DNA of 13,308 bases, taken from NCBI GenBank assembly GCA_001920085.1, contig MNJC01000050.1:1-13308 (forward strand), given 5' to 3'. Both the position numbers and the translations under genes were made by a program. Position 1 is the first letter of the stretch. The number at the start of each line of letters is the position of its first letter. This document shows, piece after piece, positions 6,879 through 13,308 of the stretch. The notes below the pieces were generated by a model. That model was given only the letters and a program-made list of their open reading frames with translations. It ran no database searches and was not told where the DNA came from. This DNA is from Actinobacteria bacterium 13_1_20CM_4_69_9 (GTDB lineage: Bacteria > Actinomycetota > Thermoleophilia > Gaiellales > Gaiellaceae).

Positions 6879-7954
6879 GGACGCGCTTCGTACACCAGGT
6901 TGAAGGGCGTCTGTGCGGCGATGCGGAACTGCGTGAAGCCGCCGGCCGAGACGACGTCCTTGATGCGCGCCGGCCCGGCCTGCGCGCCGAGCGCGAGACC
7001 GACCTCCTGCGAGAGCGAGCCGGGCGTGCAGAGGAACGTCGAGAACCCGTAGTAGGCGCGGCCGACGGGGTTGAGGTTGTCCTCGACGCGGTCACCCGCC
7101 ATCGGCTCGACGATCATCCACGTGCCGTCGTCCGCGAGTGTCTCGCGCACGTGCCGCGCCGCGCCGACGGGATCGCCCATGTCGTGCAGGGCGTCGAACG
7201 TCGTCACGAGGTCGTACTTGCGCCCCGAGTACCTGGACGCCGGAGACGCCTCGAACGTCACGCGGTCGGCGACGCCCGCCTCCTCGGCACGCTTGCGTGC
7301 CGTCTCGATCGAGCCCTCGTGGATGTCCGAGCCGAAGAACGTCGACTTCGGGAACGCCTGGGCCATCAGGATCGTCGACGAGCCGTGGCCGCAGCCGATG
7401 TCCGCGACCGACGCGCCGCGCTCGAGCTTCTCGACGACGCCGTCGAGTGCCGGCAGCCACGACGGGACGACGTTCGCGTTGTAGCCGGGACGGAAGAAGC
7501 GCTCGATCCCCTCGAAGACGTCGTGGTTGTGCTCGTGCCACCCGACGCCGTCACCGCTGCGGGCGGCCTCGGTCACGCGCGGCGAGTCGATCACGCTGCC
7601 GAGGGCGACCTGGAAGAAGCCGGGCAGAAACGCCGGGCTGCTCTCGTCCGCGAGCGCGATCGCCTGCTCCGGCGGGAGGGTGTACGTGCCGGTCGCGCCG
7701 TCGTAGTCGACGTAGCCGCCGGCGGCCTGGGCGTTCAGCCATTCCTGCACGTAGCGCTCCGCCACGCCCGTGCGGCGCGCGAGTTCCATGGGCGTCAGCG
7801 GTCCGGCACCGGCGAGTGCCTTGTACAGACCGAGCTTGTCGCCCATCACCACGAGCGCCGAGTTCAGCGTCGCGCCGACCTCGTCCACTGCGCGGAACAC
7901 GAACTGCTCCAGCTTCTCCCCGTCGATGGCGACGGGCTCTTCGACTGCAGCCAT
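6875..7954 (-). CDS. Class I SAM-dependent methyltransferase with N-terminal winged helix (Rv2258c-like)
   Basis: A 359-residue cytosolic enzyme. The N-terminal third (about 15-100) is a winged-helix dimerisation domain (LGLYKALAGAGPLTPMELARRTGVAERYVQEWL region) like that of small-molecule O-methyltransferases and M. tuberculosis Rv2258c. The Rossmann methyltransferase core follows: motif I VADIGCGHGSS (183-193), the acidic end of strand 2 at Asp210 (FFGSDIH), FDALHDM (253-259) near motif IV and IVEPMAGD (281-288). The winged helix is more likely structural than DNA-binding. The start is well supported by AAGGAGG 7 bases before the ATG. It is the first gene of a two-gene minus-strand unit: its TGA overlaps the TTG start of the hydrolase-glycosyltransferase, so both products probably act on the same compound. 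The substrate is unknown. Divergent from the broken LuxR regulator gene, which may once have controlled it; that link is inference. Confidence 0.92.
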   Translation of the reverse strand: MAAVEEPVAIDGEKLEQFVFRAVDEVGATLNSALVVMGDKLGLYKALAGAGPLTPMELARRTGVAERYVQEWLNAQAAGGYVDYDGATGTYTLPPEQAIALADESSPAFLPGFFQVALGSVIDSPRVTEAARSGDGVGWHEHNHDVFEGIERFFRPGYNANVVPSWLPALDGVVEKLERGASVADIGCGHGSSTILMAQAFPKSTFFGSDIHEGSIETARKRAEEAGVADRVTFEASPASRYSGRKYDLVTTFDALHDMGDPVGAARHVRETLADDGTWMIVEPMAGDRVEDNLNPVGRAYYGFSTFLCTPGSLSQEVGLALGAQAGPARIKDVVSAGGFTQFRIAAQTPFNLVYEARP

Positions 7955-7961
7955 TTCACGG

Positions 7962-7968
7962 CCTCCTT
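7962..7968 (-). promoter_or_regulatory. Strong Shine-Dalgarno site of the methyltransferase gene
   Basis: On the minus strand AAGGAGG lies 7 bases before the ATG at 7954-7952. It is the best ribosome binding site in the window and fixes the methyltransferase start. The 132-base divergent gap 7955-8086 must hold the promoter of this unit; a TAGGTT that could be a -10 box lies on the minus strand about 23 bases upstream of the site, without a convincing -35. Confidence 0.8.
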
Positions 7969-8086
7969 CGGTTGGATCGCTCGAACCTACGGTCGTCGGA
8001 GGCGCGATCGCTTCCGTGAGGCCACCTAGTTCTTCGCAGCGCCGGAGTCGTTCGCATCAGGGGAGGCGGGTGTCAAGATCGACTGC

Positions 8087-10368
8087 ATGCTGCTGGGCCG
8101 CGAATCCGAACGGCTGGCGAGGCGGAGGCGGAGATTCCCTTCGCGGGACTGGCCGAGCTGCTACGGCCGGCGCTCGCCGCGCTCGATTCGATTCCGCGGC
8201 CGCAGGCCGCGGCTCTCGCGAGCGCGCTCGCGCTCGCGCCCCCGAGTGCGCAGGACCGCTTCGCCGTCGGCGCCGCGACCCTGAGCCTGCTCTCGGCTCG
8301 TGCGGAGGAGCAACCGCTCCTGCTGCTCATCGACGACGCGCACCGGCTCGACGGCTCGAGCTCCGAGGCGCTCCTGTTCGCTGCGCGGCGTTTGCTCGCC
8401 GATCCGATCGCCGTCGTGCTCGCAGTGCGTGAAGGCGAGCCGTCGCTCGTGGACGGCAGTGACCTCCGCGTGCTCCGTGTTGCGGGGCTCGCCCGCGGCG
8501 AGGCGACTCAGCTCCTGGCGGCGCACCAGGTGACCGGCGACGTGGCCGATCGTCTGTACGCGACGACGGCAGGCAATCCGCTCGCCCTGCTCGAGCTGGC
8601 GGCCCAGGCCGATCGCGTTGCGGAGTTGCCGACGGGTGGGCCTGTACCGATTTCCACGAGCATCTCGGCCGCGTTCCGGCGCCGCTACGACGAGCTGCCC
8701 GAGGACACAAGACGTCTGTTGCTGCTCGCTGCCGCCGGGACGTCCGACGACCTCGCCGTCCTGTCGCGCGCCGCCGCTTCACTCGGCCTCGACCTCGCCG
8801 CACTCGACGCCGCGGTCGAGCACGAGCTCGTCTCCGTCGAGGGAGGCCGCGTGGACTTCCGTCATCCGCTCGCGCGCTCCGCGGTCTATGCGGAGGCGGG
8901 TGCGGGGGAGCGGCGAGACGTTCACGCCGCGCTCGCTGCCGCGCTGCCAGACCGGGACGTCGATCGCCGCGCCATGCGGCCCGTTTGTCGCCGTCAGAGC
9001 AGGAGCGAGCCGGGCTGATCGTCGCCGCAGCCGACGCAGCATGGCTGGCCGGGGATTCCGAACGAACGCTGCGACTGTTGGCCGAGGCCAGCGGGCCTGA
9101 CGCGACGTATCTCCGCGGACAAGTCGCGATGCGGCGCGGCCCGGTCGAGGACGGCTACCGGCTCTTGGTCGACGCAGCCGAGCAGGCGCAGGAACCTGAG
9201 GACGCCGTCGTCAGGTACGCGCACGCCGTACGCGCGAGCTTCTACTCGGGCGACGCCGCAGCCATGATGGCAGCGGCGCAGCGGGCGGTCGAACTGGCGC
9301 ACGCGGCCGCCTCGGCCCGGACCGAGTTCCTCTCGCAGATGGCGTTCGCGGTCGCCTCGGTCGCAGTCGGCGACGGACATGCGGGCATCGCTGCCGCGCG
9401 TCGCGCGGTCGAGATCCTCGAGCGTTCTGACGAGCTGCGCGACGATCCATGGCTGCTGGCGTGGGCGGGATGGGGACCGCTGTGGTTGCGCGAGGCCGAG
9501 ACGGGCCGTCACCTGCTCGGTCGCGCGTTCGACGAGGCGCGCACTCGGGCCGCGCTCGGTGTCCTGCCTGGGATGCTGCACGTGCTTGCCCGCGATCAGG
9601 CCACGACGGACGCGTGGCTTCCGGCGCAGGCCAGCTACGAGGAGGCGATTCGTCTCTCGCAGGAGACGGGTCAGTTTGTCGAGCTCGCCGCTTCGCTTGC
9701 AGGTCTCGCCTGGTTGGAGGCGCGGCAGGGTCGGGAGCAGTCCTGCCGCGCGCACGCCGACGACGCGAGGCGCCGCTGCGCGGAGCTCGGCCTGGGCCTC
9801 TACGCAGTGTGGGCGGAACAGGCGCTGGGCGATCTCGCGCTGGCCCTCGGAAGGCCCGAGGAGGCGATCGAGGCGTACGGCGCGCAGCGCGCGCGGATGG
9901 ACGCGCTCGGGTTTGCAGACGTCGACATCGCGCCGGCGCCGGAGCTCGTGGAGGCATACCTTCGCCTGGGCCGCCGCGAGGAGGCGGAGCACGAGGCCGC
10001 CGCGTACGTGCGAGCCGCCGAGGCGAAGGGCCAGCCCTGGGCCCTCGCGCGTGCATGGCGCTGCCGCGGGCTGCTCGCCGGCGACGACGAGCTCGAGGCG
10101 TGCTTCGACGCGGCGCTCGAGCTGCATGCGCGCACGCCCGACGTGTTCGAGACGGCGCGCACGCAGCTGGTCTACGGAGCCCGGCTGCGCCGTGCGCGAC
10201 AACGCGTACGCGCGCGCGAGCACCTCCGCGCGGCGTACGAGGCATTCGACCGTCTCGGTGCGGGTACATGGGCGGAGACGGCGTCGGCCGAGCTCGCACC
10301 TGCGCCACGTCTACCGGAAGCTCGGGATCCGTTCGCGCGACGAGCTTGCCGCAGCGCTCACGGCGTGA
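8087..10368 (+). pseudogene. LuxR-family ATPase transcriptional regulator, broken by three internal deletions
   Basis: Four collinear pieces of one LAL-type (large ATP-binding LuxR) regulator lie in different frames with no foreign bases between them. Piece A (8087 to about 8120): typical N-terminus MLLGRESERLA. Piece B (about 8122-8973), another frame: EAEIPFAGLAELLRPAL, Walker B LLLLIDDAHRLD (8317-8352), TTAGNPLALLEL, ending DRDVDRRA. Piece C (about 8976-10295), a third frame: AARLSPSEQERAGL, then the helical sensor region to ETASAEL. Piece D (about 10297-10368): HLRHVYRKLGIRSRDEL, the recognition-helix end of the LuxR domain, ending in TGA. Missing are the linker with the Walker A loop (about 50 residues), a block of about 45 residues in the middle, and about 50 residues carrying the front of the LuxR helix-turn-helix; these sizes are estimated from memory of the family. 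Nucleotide and DNA binding should both be lost. The remaining frames are not yet eroded by stop codons, so the damage is recent or is an assembly artefact. Confidence 0.85.
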
Positions 10369-10382
10369 CCGGTCGGACGCCG
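10361..10382. terminator. Candidate hairpin between convergent genes
   Basis: CGGCGT at 10361-10366 pairs with ACGCCG at 10377-10382 around a 10-base loop that itself contains the palindrome ACCGGT. It spans the end of the LuxR pseudogene and the 15-base gap before the convergent aldo/keto reductase stop. There is no T-run on either strand, so termination is only a guess. Confidence 0.3.
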
Positions 10383-10383
10383 G

Positions 10384-11391
10384 CTATGCCCAGAGGTTGA
10401 TGCCGGCGTCGGTGGCGTAGCGATCGATCTCGGCCAGCTCGTCGTCGCTCAGCTGGAGGTTGTCGAGCGTCGCGACATTCGCCTCGAGCTGCTCCACGCT
10501 GCTGACACCGACGAGCGTCGACGTCACGCGCGGATCCCGCAGCGTCCACGCGAGCGCCATCTGCGCGAGCGATTGCCCCCGCCGCTGCGCGATCTCGTTC
10601 AGCCCGCGGATCTTCTGCAGCGCCTCCTCGATCAGGTTCGGCGAGAGCGAGCCGTGGCGACTTGCGCGCGATCCTGCGGGGATTCCGTTCAGATACTTGT
10701 CGCTGAGCATGCCCTGCGCGAGCGGTGAGAAGACGATGCAGCCGACGCCTTCGTCCTCGAGCGTGTCGAGCACCTCCGGCTCGATCCAGCGGTTCAGCAT
10801 CGAGTAGGACGGCTGATGGATCAGCAGGGGCGTTCCGAGGTCGCGCAGGATGCGCGCCGCTTCTGCCGTCTGGCCCGCGTCGTACGACGAGATCCCCGCA
10901 TACAGCGCCTTCCCGTGGCGCACCGCCGTGTCGAGCGCACCCATCGTCTCCTCGAGCGGCGTGTCCGGATCGAACCGGTGCGAATAGAAGATGTCGACGT
11001 ATTCGAGCCCCATCCGGTGCAGGCTCTGGTCGAGGCTCGCGAGCAGGTACTTGCGCGAGCCCCACTCGCCGTACGGGCCCGGCCACATGTCGTAGCCGGC
11101 CTTCGTCGAGACGACGAGCTCGTCGCGGTACGGGCGAAGGTCGTCGCGCATGATGCGGCCGAACGTCTCCTCGGCCGAGCCGTACGGAGGCCCGTAGTTG
11201 TTCGCGAGGTCGATGTGCGTGATGCCGAGGTCGAACGCACGGCGGACGATCGCCCGGCTGTTCTCCAGCGGCCGCTCGCCGCCGAAGTTCTGCCACAGGC
11301 CGAGAGAGATCGTCGGAAGGCGGAGCCCGCTGCGCCCGCAGCGACGGTACTGCATGCGGTCGTAGCGCTCGGGTGCGGCGACGTACGTCAC
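10384..11391 (-). CDS. yghZ: YghZ-like L-glyceraldehyde 3-phosphate reductase (aldo/keto reductase, AKR14-like)
   Basis: A 335-residue NADPH-dependent aldo/keto reductase, cytosolic TIM barrel. It follows E. coli YghZ along its whole length (YDRMQYRRCGRSGLRLP near the start, DLANNYGPP, STKAGYDMWPGPYG, LLIHQPSYSMLNRW, PLAQGMLSDKYLNGIP, ending NLWA). YghZ reduces L-glyceraldehyde 3-phosphate and methylglyoxal, so a carbonyl detoxification role is likely. The catalytic tetrad is complete: Asp61, Tyr66, Lys97, His138. The frame stays open to 11490, but I place the start at the GTG at 11391. It overlaps the upstream stop codon as GTGA, has AGGAG five bases before it (11397-11401), and gives the YghZ-type N-terminus; the extra upstream residues are Arg-rich shadow sequence. 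It is the second gene of a coupled pair with the PEP mutase-like gene and converges on the LuxR pseudogene. The symbol follows the E. coli homologue; the exact physiological substrate here is inferred. Confidence 0.93.
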   Translation of the reverse strand: MTYVAAPERYDRMQYRRCGRSGLRLPTISLGLWQNFGGERPLENSRAIVRRAFDLGITHIDLANNYGPPYGSAEETFGRIMRDDLRPYRDELVVSTKAGYDMWPGPYGEWGSRKYLLASLDQSLHRMGLEYVDIFYSHRFDPDTPLEETMGALDTAVRHGKALYAGISSYDAGQTAEAARILRDLGTPLLIHQPSYSMLNRWIEPEVLDTLEDEGVGCIVFSPLAQGMLSDKYLNGIPAGSRASRHGSLSPNLIEEALQKIRGLNEIAQRRGQSLAQMALAWTLRDPRVTSTLVGVSSVEQLEANVATLDNLQLSDDELAEIDRYATDAGINLWA

Positions 11392-12152
11392 AGCCACTCC
11401 TGGATCTTGCCGCCTTCGGCGAGCCCGGTGAAGTCGCCGCGGTCGCGGATGCCTTCGGCCGCCGACACGAGCGCTGCGGCGGCGACCCATGTCAACGCGC
11501 CGCCGACGCTGACGCGCTGCGCGCCGGCTCCGACGATCTCGTCGAACGTGAGGTTCGGGCGCGCGAGCACGTTCACCGGCTTCGACACGGCGCTGCAGAC
11601 GGCGTGGATCTCGTCCGTCGTTGCCAGGCCGGGCGCGTAGAGCACGTCGGCGCCGGCGAGCTCGAATGCCTGCAGCCGCGCGATCGTGTCGTCGAGGTCG
11701 GGATTGCCCCGGATGTGGTTCTCGGCGCGCGCGGTCAGAACGAGCTCGCCGGCCGCTTCGGCCGCCGCGGCGACGCGCTCCGTCGCGTGGCCGATGTCGT
11801 AGATCCGACCGCCCCGGTCGAAGTCCTCGATCGACCCACCCGCCGCGCCGGCAGCACCCGCGCCGGCAACCGCCCGGGCGGCGTCCTCGGGCTCGGGGCC
11901 GTAACCGTTCTCGAGGTCGACGGAGACGGGCAGCTCCGTGACCGCGGCGAGCGCGGCCGTGTGCGAGAGCACCTCGTCGAGCGTCACTTCCCCGTCACGG
12001 CGCCCGAGCGTGAACGCGAACCCGGAGCTCGTCGTCGCGAGCGCCTTGAAGCCGAGCTGCTCGAGCACCTTCGCCGAGCCGGCGTCCCACGGGTTCGGGA
12101 TGACGAACGGCTCGCCGGCGTGTAGAGCCTGAAATGCCTCGCCCTTGCCCAT
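11388..12152 (-). CDS. Isocitrate lyase / PEP mutase superfamily protein
   Basis: A 254-residue TIM-barrel enzyme of the superfamily that makes or breaks C-C or P-C bonds next to a 2-oxo acid. Visible family marks: N-terminal PFVIPNPWDAGSAKVLEQLG (15-34), the Mg-binding strand VSVDLENGYG with Asp79 and Glu81, and GGSIED with Glu109. TARAENHIRG and the strand with DVLYAPGL follow. The protein contains one cysteine, far from the usual place, and no KKCGH or KRCGH loop, so it is not a true isocitrate or 2-methylisocitrate lyase. The PEP mutase/phosphonopyruvate hydrolase/oxaloacetate decarboxylase-like side of the family is more likely. I cannot name the substrate. The ATG at 12152 fits the family N-terminus, though the Shine-Dalgarno is weak. 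Its TGA overlaps the GTG of the YghZ-like reductase, so the two are translationally coupled. The promoter must lie in the 56-base AT-richer gap shared with the divergent peroxiredoxin gene. Confidence 0.9.
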   Translation of the reverse strand: MGKGEAFQALHAGEPFVIPNPWDAGSAKVLEQLGFKALATTSSGFAFTLGRRDGEVTLDEVLSHTAALAAVTELPVSVDLENGYGPEPEDAARAVAGAGAAGAAGGSIEDFDRGGRIYDIGHATERVAAAAEAAGELVLTARAENHIRGNPDLDDTIARLQAFELAGADVLYAPGLATTDEIHAVCSAVSKPVNVLARPNLTFDEIVGAGAQRVSVGGALTWVAAAALVSAAEGIRDRGDFTGLAEGGKIQEWL

Positions 12153-12208
12153 AGGATCGAAGCTACGCTAAATACTTCAATTTGGAAAGTCTGACTTGGG
12201 GAGGGCAC
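12153..12208. promoter_or_regulatory. Short divergent promoter region (PEP mutase-like unit / peroxiredoxin)
   Basis: This 56-base gap is markedly richer in A and T than its surroundings (CTAAATACTTCAATTTGGAA) and must carry promoters for both directions unless transcripts start farther away. An imperfect dyad, TTC-N6-GAA at about 12177-12188, is a possible shared operator. GGAGG at 12200-12204 is the peroxiredoxin ribosome binding site and settles its start at 12209. Box assignments for either promoter are not convincing. Confidence 0.45.
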
Positions 12209-12889
12209 ATGGCGTTGCAGCTTGGGGATACGGCTCCGGACTTCGAGGCCGAGACCACCGAAGGAAAGATCCGCTTTCACGACTGGATCGGCGACTCGTG
12301 GGCGGTCCTGTTCTCGCACCCGCGCGACTTCACGCCGGTGTGCACGACCGAGCTCGGCTACATGGCGAGAGTCAAGCCCGAGTTCGACAAGCGGAACGTG
12401 AAGATCATCGGCCTCTCGGTCGACCCGACGGACAACCACGAGAAGTGGGCGAAGGACATCGAGGAAACGCAGGGCACTGCGCCCAACTATCCGATCATCG
12501 GCGACGCGGATTTCGCCGTGTCGAAGGCGTACGGGATGCTCACATCCGACGTCGCCGGCGACCCGACACTGCGGACGCCCGCCGAGAACCAGACGGTGCG
12601 CAACGTCTTCGTGATCGGGCCGGACAAGAAGATCAAGCTGATCCTCGTCTATCCGATGACGACGGGTCGCAACTTCGACGAGGTGCTGCGCGTGATCGAC
12701 TCGCTGCAGCTGACTGCGAACCACAAGGTCGCGACGCCGGTCAACTGGCAGCAGGGCGACGACGTGATCATCGCCGGCTCCGTCTCCGACGACGAGGCGA
12801 AGGAGCTGTTCGGCGAGTGGGAGTCGCCGAGGCCGTGGCTCCGCATCGTCCCGCAGCCGAAGACCGAGAAGGAACCGGCAGGAGTCTGA
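12209..12889 (+). CDS. 1-Cys peroxiredoxin (Prx6 type)
   Basis: A 226-residue cytosolic thiol peroxidase that reduces hydrogen peroxide, alkyl hydroperoxides or peroxynitrite. The Prx6 signature HPRDFTPVCTTELG (37-50) carries the peroxidatic Cys45 with Thr42 and Pro43. The fold continues through VKIIGLSVD, YPIIGDAD and VRNVFVIGPDKKIKLILVYP to the long C-terminal domain typical of Prx6 (about 160-226). There is no second cysteine anywhere, so it must be a 1-Cys enzyme resolved by an external thiol. The frame is open back to a TTG at 12182, but the ATG at 12209 is chosen: GGAGG lies four bases upstream and MALQLGDTAPDF is the normal N-terminus. Length agrees with the family (about 210-225). It is divergent from the PEP mutase-like/YghZ-like pair and separated from the convergent transporter by a perfect hairpin. 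Possible co-regulation with the reductase under carbonyl or oxidative stress is inference. Confidence 0.95.
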   Translation: MALQLGDTAPDFEAETTEGKIRFHDWIGDSWAVLFSHPRDFTPVCTTELGYMARVKPEFDKRNVKIIGLSVDPTDNHEKWAKDIEETQGTAPNYPIIGDADFAVSKAYGMLTSDVAGDPTLRTPAENQTVRNVFVIGPDKKIKLILVYPMTTGRNFDEVLRVIDSLQLTANHKVATPVNWQQGDDVIIAGSVSDDEAKELFGEWESPRPWLRIVPQPKTEKEPAGV

Positions 12890-12926
12890 GTAGCCATGTC
12901 CCGGGACAGTCCCGGGACATGGCTAC
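12890..12926. terminator. Perfect 18-bp inverted repeat, likely bidirectional terminator
   Basis: The arms GTAGCCATGTCCCGGGAC (12890-12907) and its exact complement (12909-12926) flank a single A. Each arm also contains the 10-base palindrome GTCCCGGGAC (12898-12907 and 12909-12918), so two small palindromes in tandem sit inside the large one. It starts one base after the peroxiredoxin stop and ends six bases before the stop of the convergent transporter gene, the classic place for a shared terminator. There is no T-run after either arm, so it may act through a Rho-type or U-less mechanism, or be a copy of a dispersed intergenic repeat. Confidence 0.7.
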
Positions 12927-12932
12927 AAAGGG

Positions 12933-13308
12933 TCAGCAGGTCTCCGCAGCGAGCTCGCCGACCGGCTCCTCGTGAGCCGCCGGCGCGCTCTCGCGGATCA
13001 GCGTTGCGCCGATCACCGCCGCGACGGCCGCGAACACCGCGCCTAGCAGGAACGCGAGGTGATAGCCGCCGGTCAACGCGGCGAGCTCGCTGTGTCCGGC
13101 GTCGACGAGCGTGCTCGTCCGTGATGCCGCGGCGCTCGCGAGCACCGCGAGGCCGACCGCGCCGCCCATCATGAACGACGTGTTCACGACGCCCGACGCG
13201 AGGCCGGCCTCCGCCGGATCCACGTCGCCCATCGCGGCCAGCAGCACGGGATTGAACGCCATGCCCGCGCCGAGCCCGAGCAGGATCATGCTCGGCAGGA
13301 CGTCGGCG
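12933..13308 (-). CDS. MFS transporter, DHA2 (EmrB/QacA-like) family, C-terminal part (partial)
   Basis: The C-terminal 124 residues of a proton-driven multidrug efflux protein in the inner membrane; the 5' part lies beyond the window end and the frame is open to the last base. Visible features are three hydrophobic segments typical of the last helices of 14-helix DHA2 transporters: SMILLGLGAGMAFNPVLLAA, then VNTSFMMGGAVGLAVLASAA preceded by the family stretch AEAGLASG, and YHLAFLLGAVFAAVAAVIGA. A short hydrophilic cytoplasmic tail ends in ELAAETC. A methionine codon at 13289 lies inside the chain and is not the start, since in-frame DHA2-like sequence (ADVLPS) precedes it. It is convergent with the peroxiredoxin gene across the perfect hairpin. 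Substrate unknown. Confidence 0.9.
   Translation of the reverse strand, partial: ADVLPSMILLGLGAGMAFNPVLLAAMGDVDPAEAGLASGVVNTSFMMGGAVGLAVLASAAASRTSTLVDAGHSELAALTGGYHLAFLLGAVFAAVAAVIGATLIRESAPAAHEEPVGELAAETC

Noticed and set aside
8994..10223. Minus-strand open frame of 409 codons
   Set aside because: Antisense to piece C of the LuxR regulator, which shows real family homology on the plus strand.
8087..10368. Programmed frameshifting as the explanation for the LuxR regulator frames
   Set aside because: Whole blocks of the family are missing at each frame change, which frameshifting cannot supply.
8985..10400. A stand-alone intact gene of 471 codons
   Set aside because: It begins in the middle of a LuxR-ATPase helical domain and ends in out-of-frame sequence; it is one piece of the broken regulator rather than a separate gene.
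11392..11490. N-terminal extension of the aldo/keto reductase
   Set aside because: It adds an Arg-rich tail that overlaps the preceding gene; the GTGA overlap and AGGAG site support the GTG at 11391.
12182..12208. TTG start for the peroxiredoxin
   Set aside because: It would put the ribosome binding site inside the coding region; the ATG at 12209 gives the normal family N-terminus.

Overview
This is a very GC-rich window from what looks like a free-living actinobacterium. The style (zinc-ribbon/cyclase/ATPase/TPR giants, LuxR-type ATPase regulators, an Rv2258c-like methyltransferase, 1-Cys peroxiredoxin) suggests a deep-branching soil lineage such as Thermoleophilia (Gaiellales/Solirubrobacterales). 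That placement is inference; there is no rRNA or marker gene here. I see no tRNA, rRNA, CRISPR array, transposase or integrase.

Layout, left to right. (1) 1-333: the 3' end of a polar amino-acid ABC permease. (2) 293-795, minus: a broken gene for a small multi-pass membrane protein. Its N- and C-terminal parts read on the minus strand, but a middle block of about 100 bp reads on the plus strand, so an internal piece has been flipped, and there is also a frameshift. (3) 843-4052: a large intact signalling protein (zinc ribbon, class III adenylate cyclase, AAA/STAND-type ATPase, helical repeats), overlapping by 4 bases with a compact PfkB-family sugar kinase (4049-4768). (4) 4749-7954, minus: a two-gene unit, with an Rv2258c-like SAM methyltransferase translated first and then, through a TTGA overlap, a 709-residue fusion of an alpha/beta hydrolase with a GT-B glycosyltransferase. 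This looks like a small-molecule tailoring unit. (5) 8087-10368, plus: a LuxR-type ATPase regulator that is a pseudogene. Four collinear pieces in different frames lack the Walker A loop, a middle block and most of the DNA-binding domain. (6) 10384-12152, minus: a coupled pair, a PEP mutase/isocitrate lyase superfamily protein followed by a YghZ-like aldo/keto reductase. It is divergent from (7) a 1-Cys peroxiredoxin (12209-12889). (8) A perfect 37-nt hairpin (12890-12926) separates the peroxiredoxin from (9) the convergent 3' end of a DHA2-type drug efflux transporter (12933 to the window end).

The genes form separate small modules rather than one pathway. Plausible links are carbonyl/oxidative stress defence (YghZ-like reductase with peroxiredoxin) and natural-product modification (methyltransferase with hydrolase-glycosyltransferase). 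The most notable things are the flipped internal block in the membrane-protein pseudogene, the scar-free module-sized losses in the LuxR regulator, and the hydrolase-glycosyltransferase fusion. The two broken genes should first be tested against raw reads, since assembly error could mimic both patterns.
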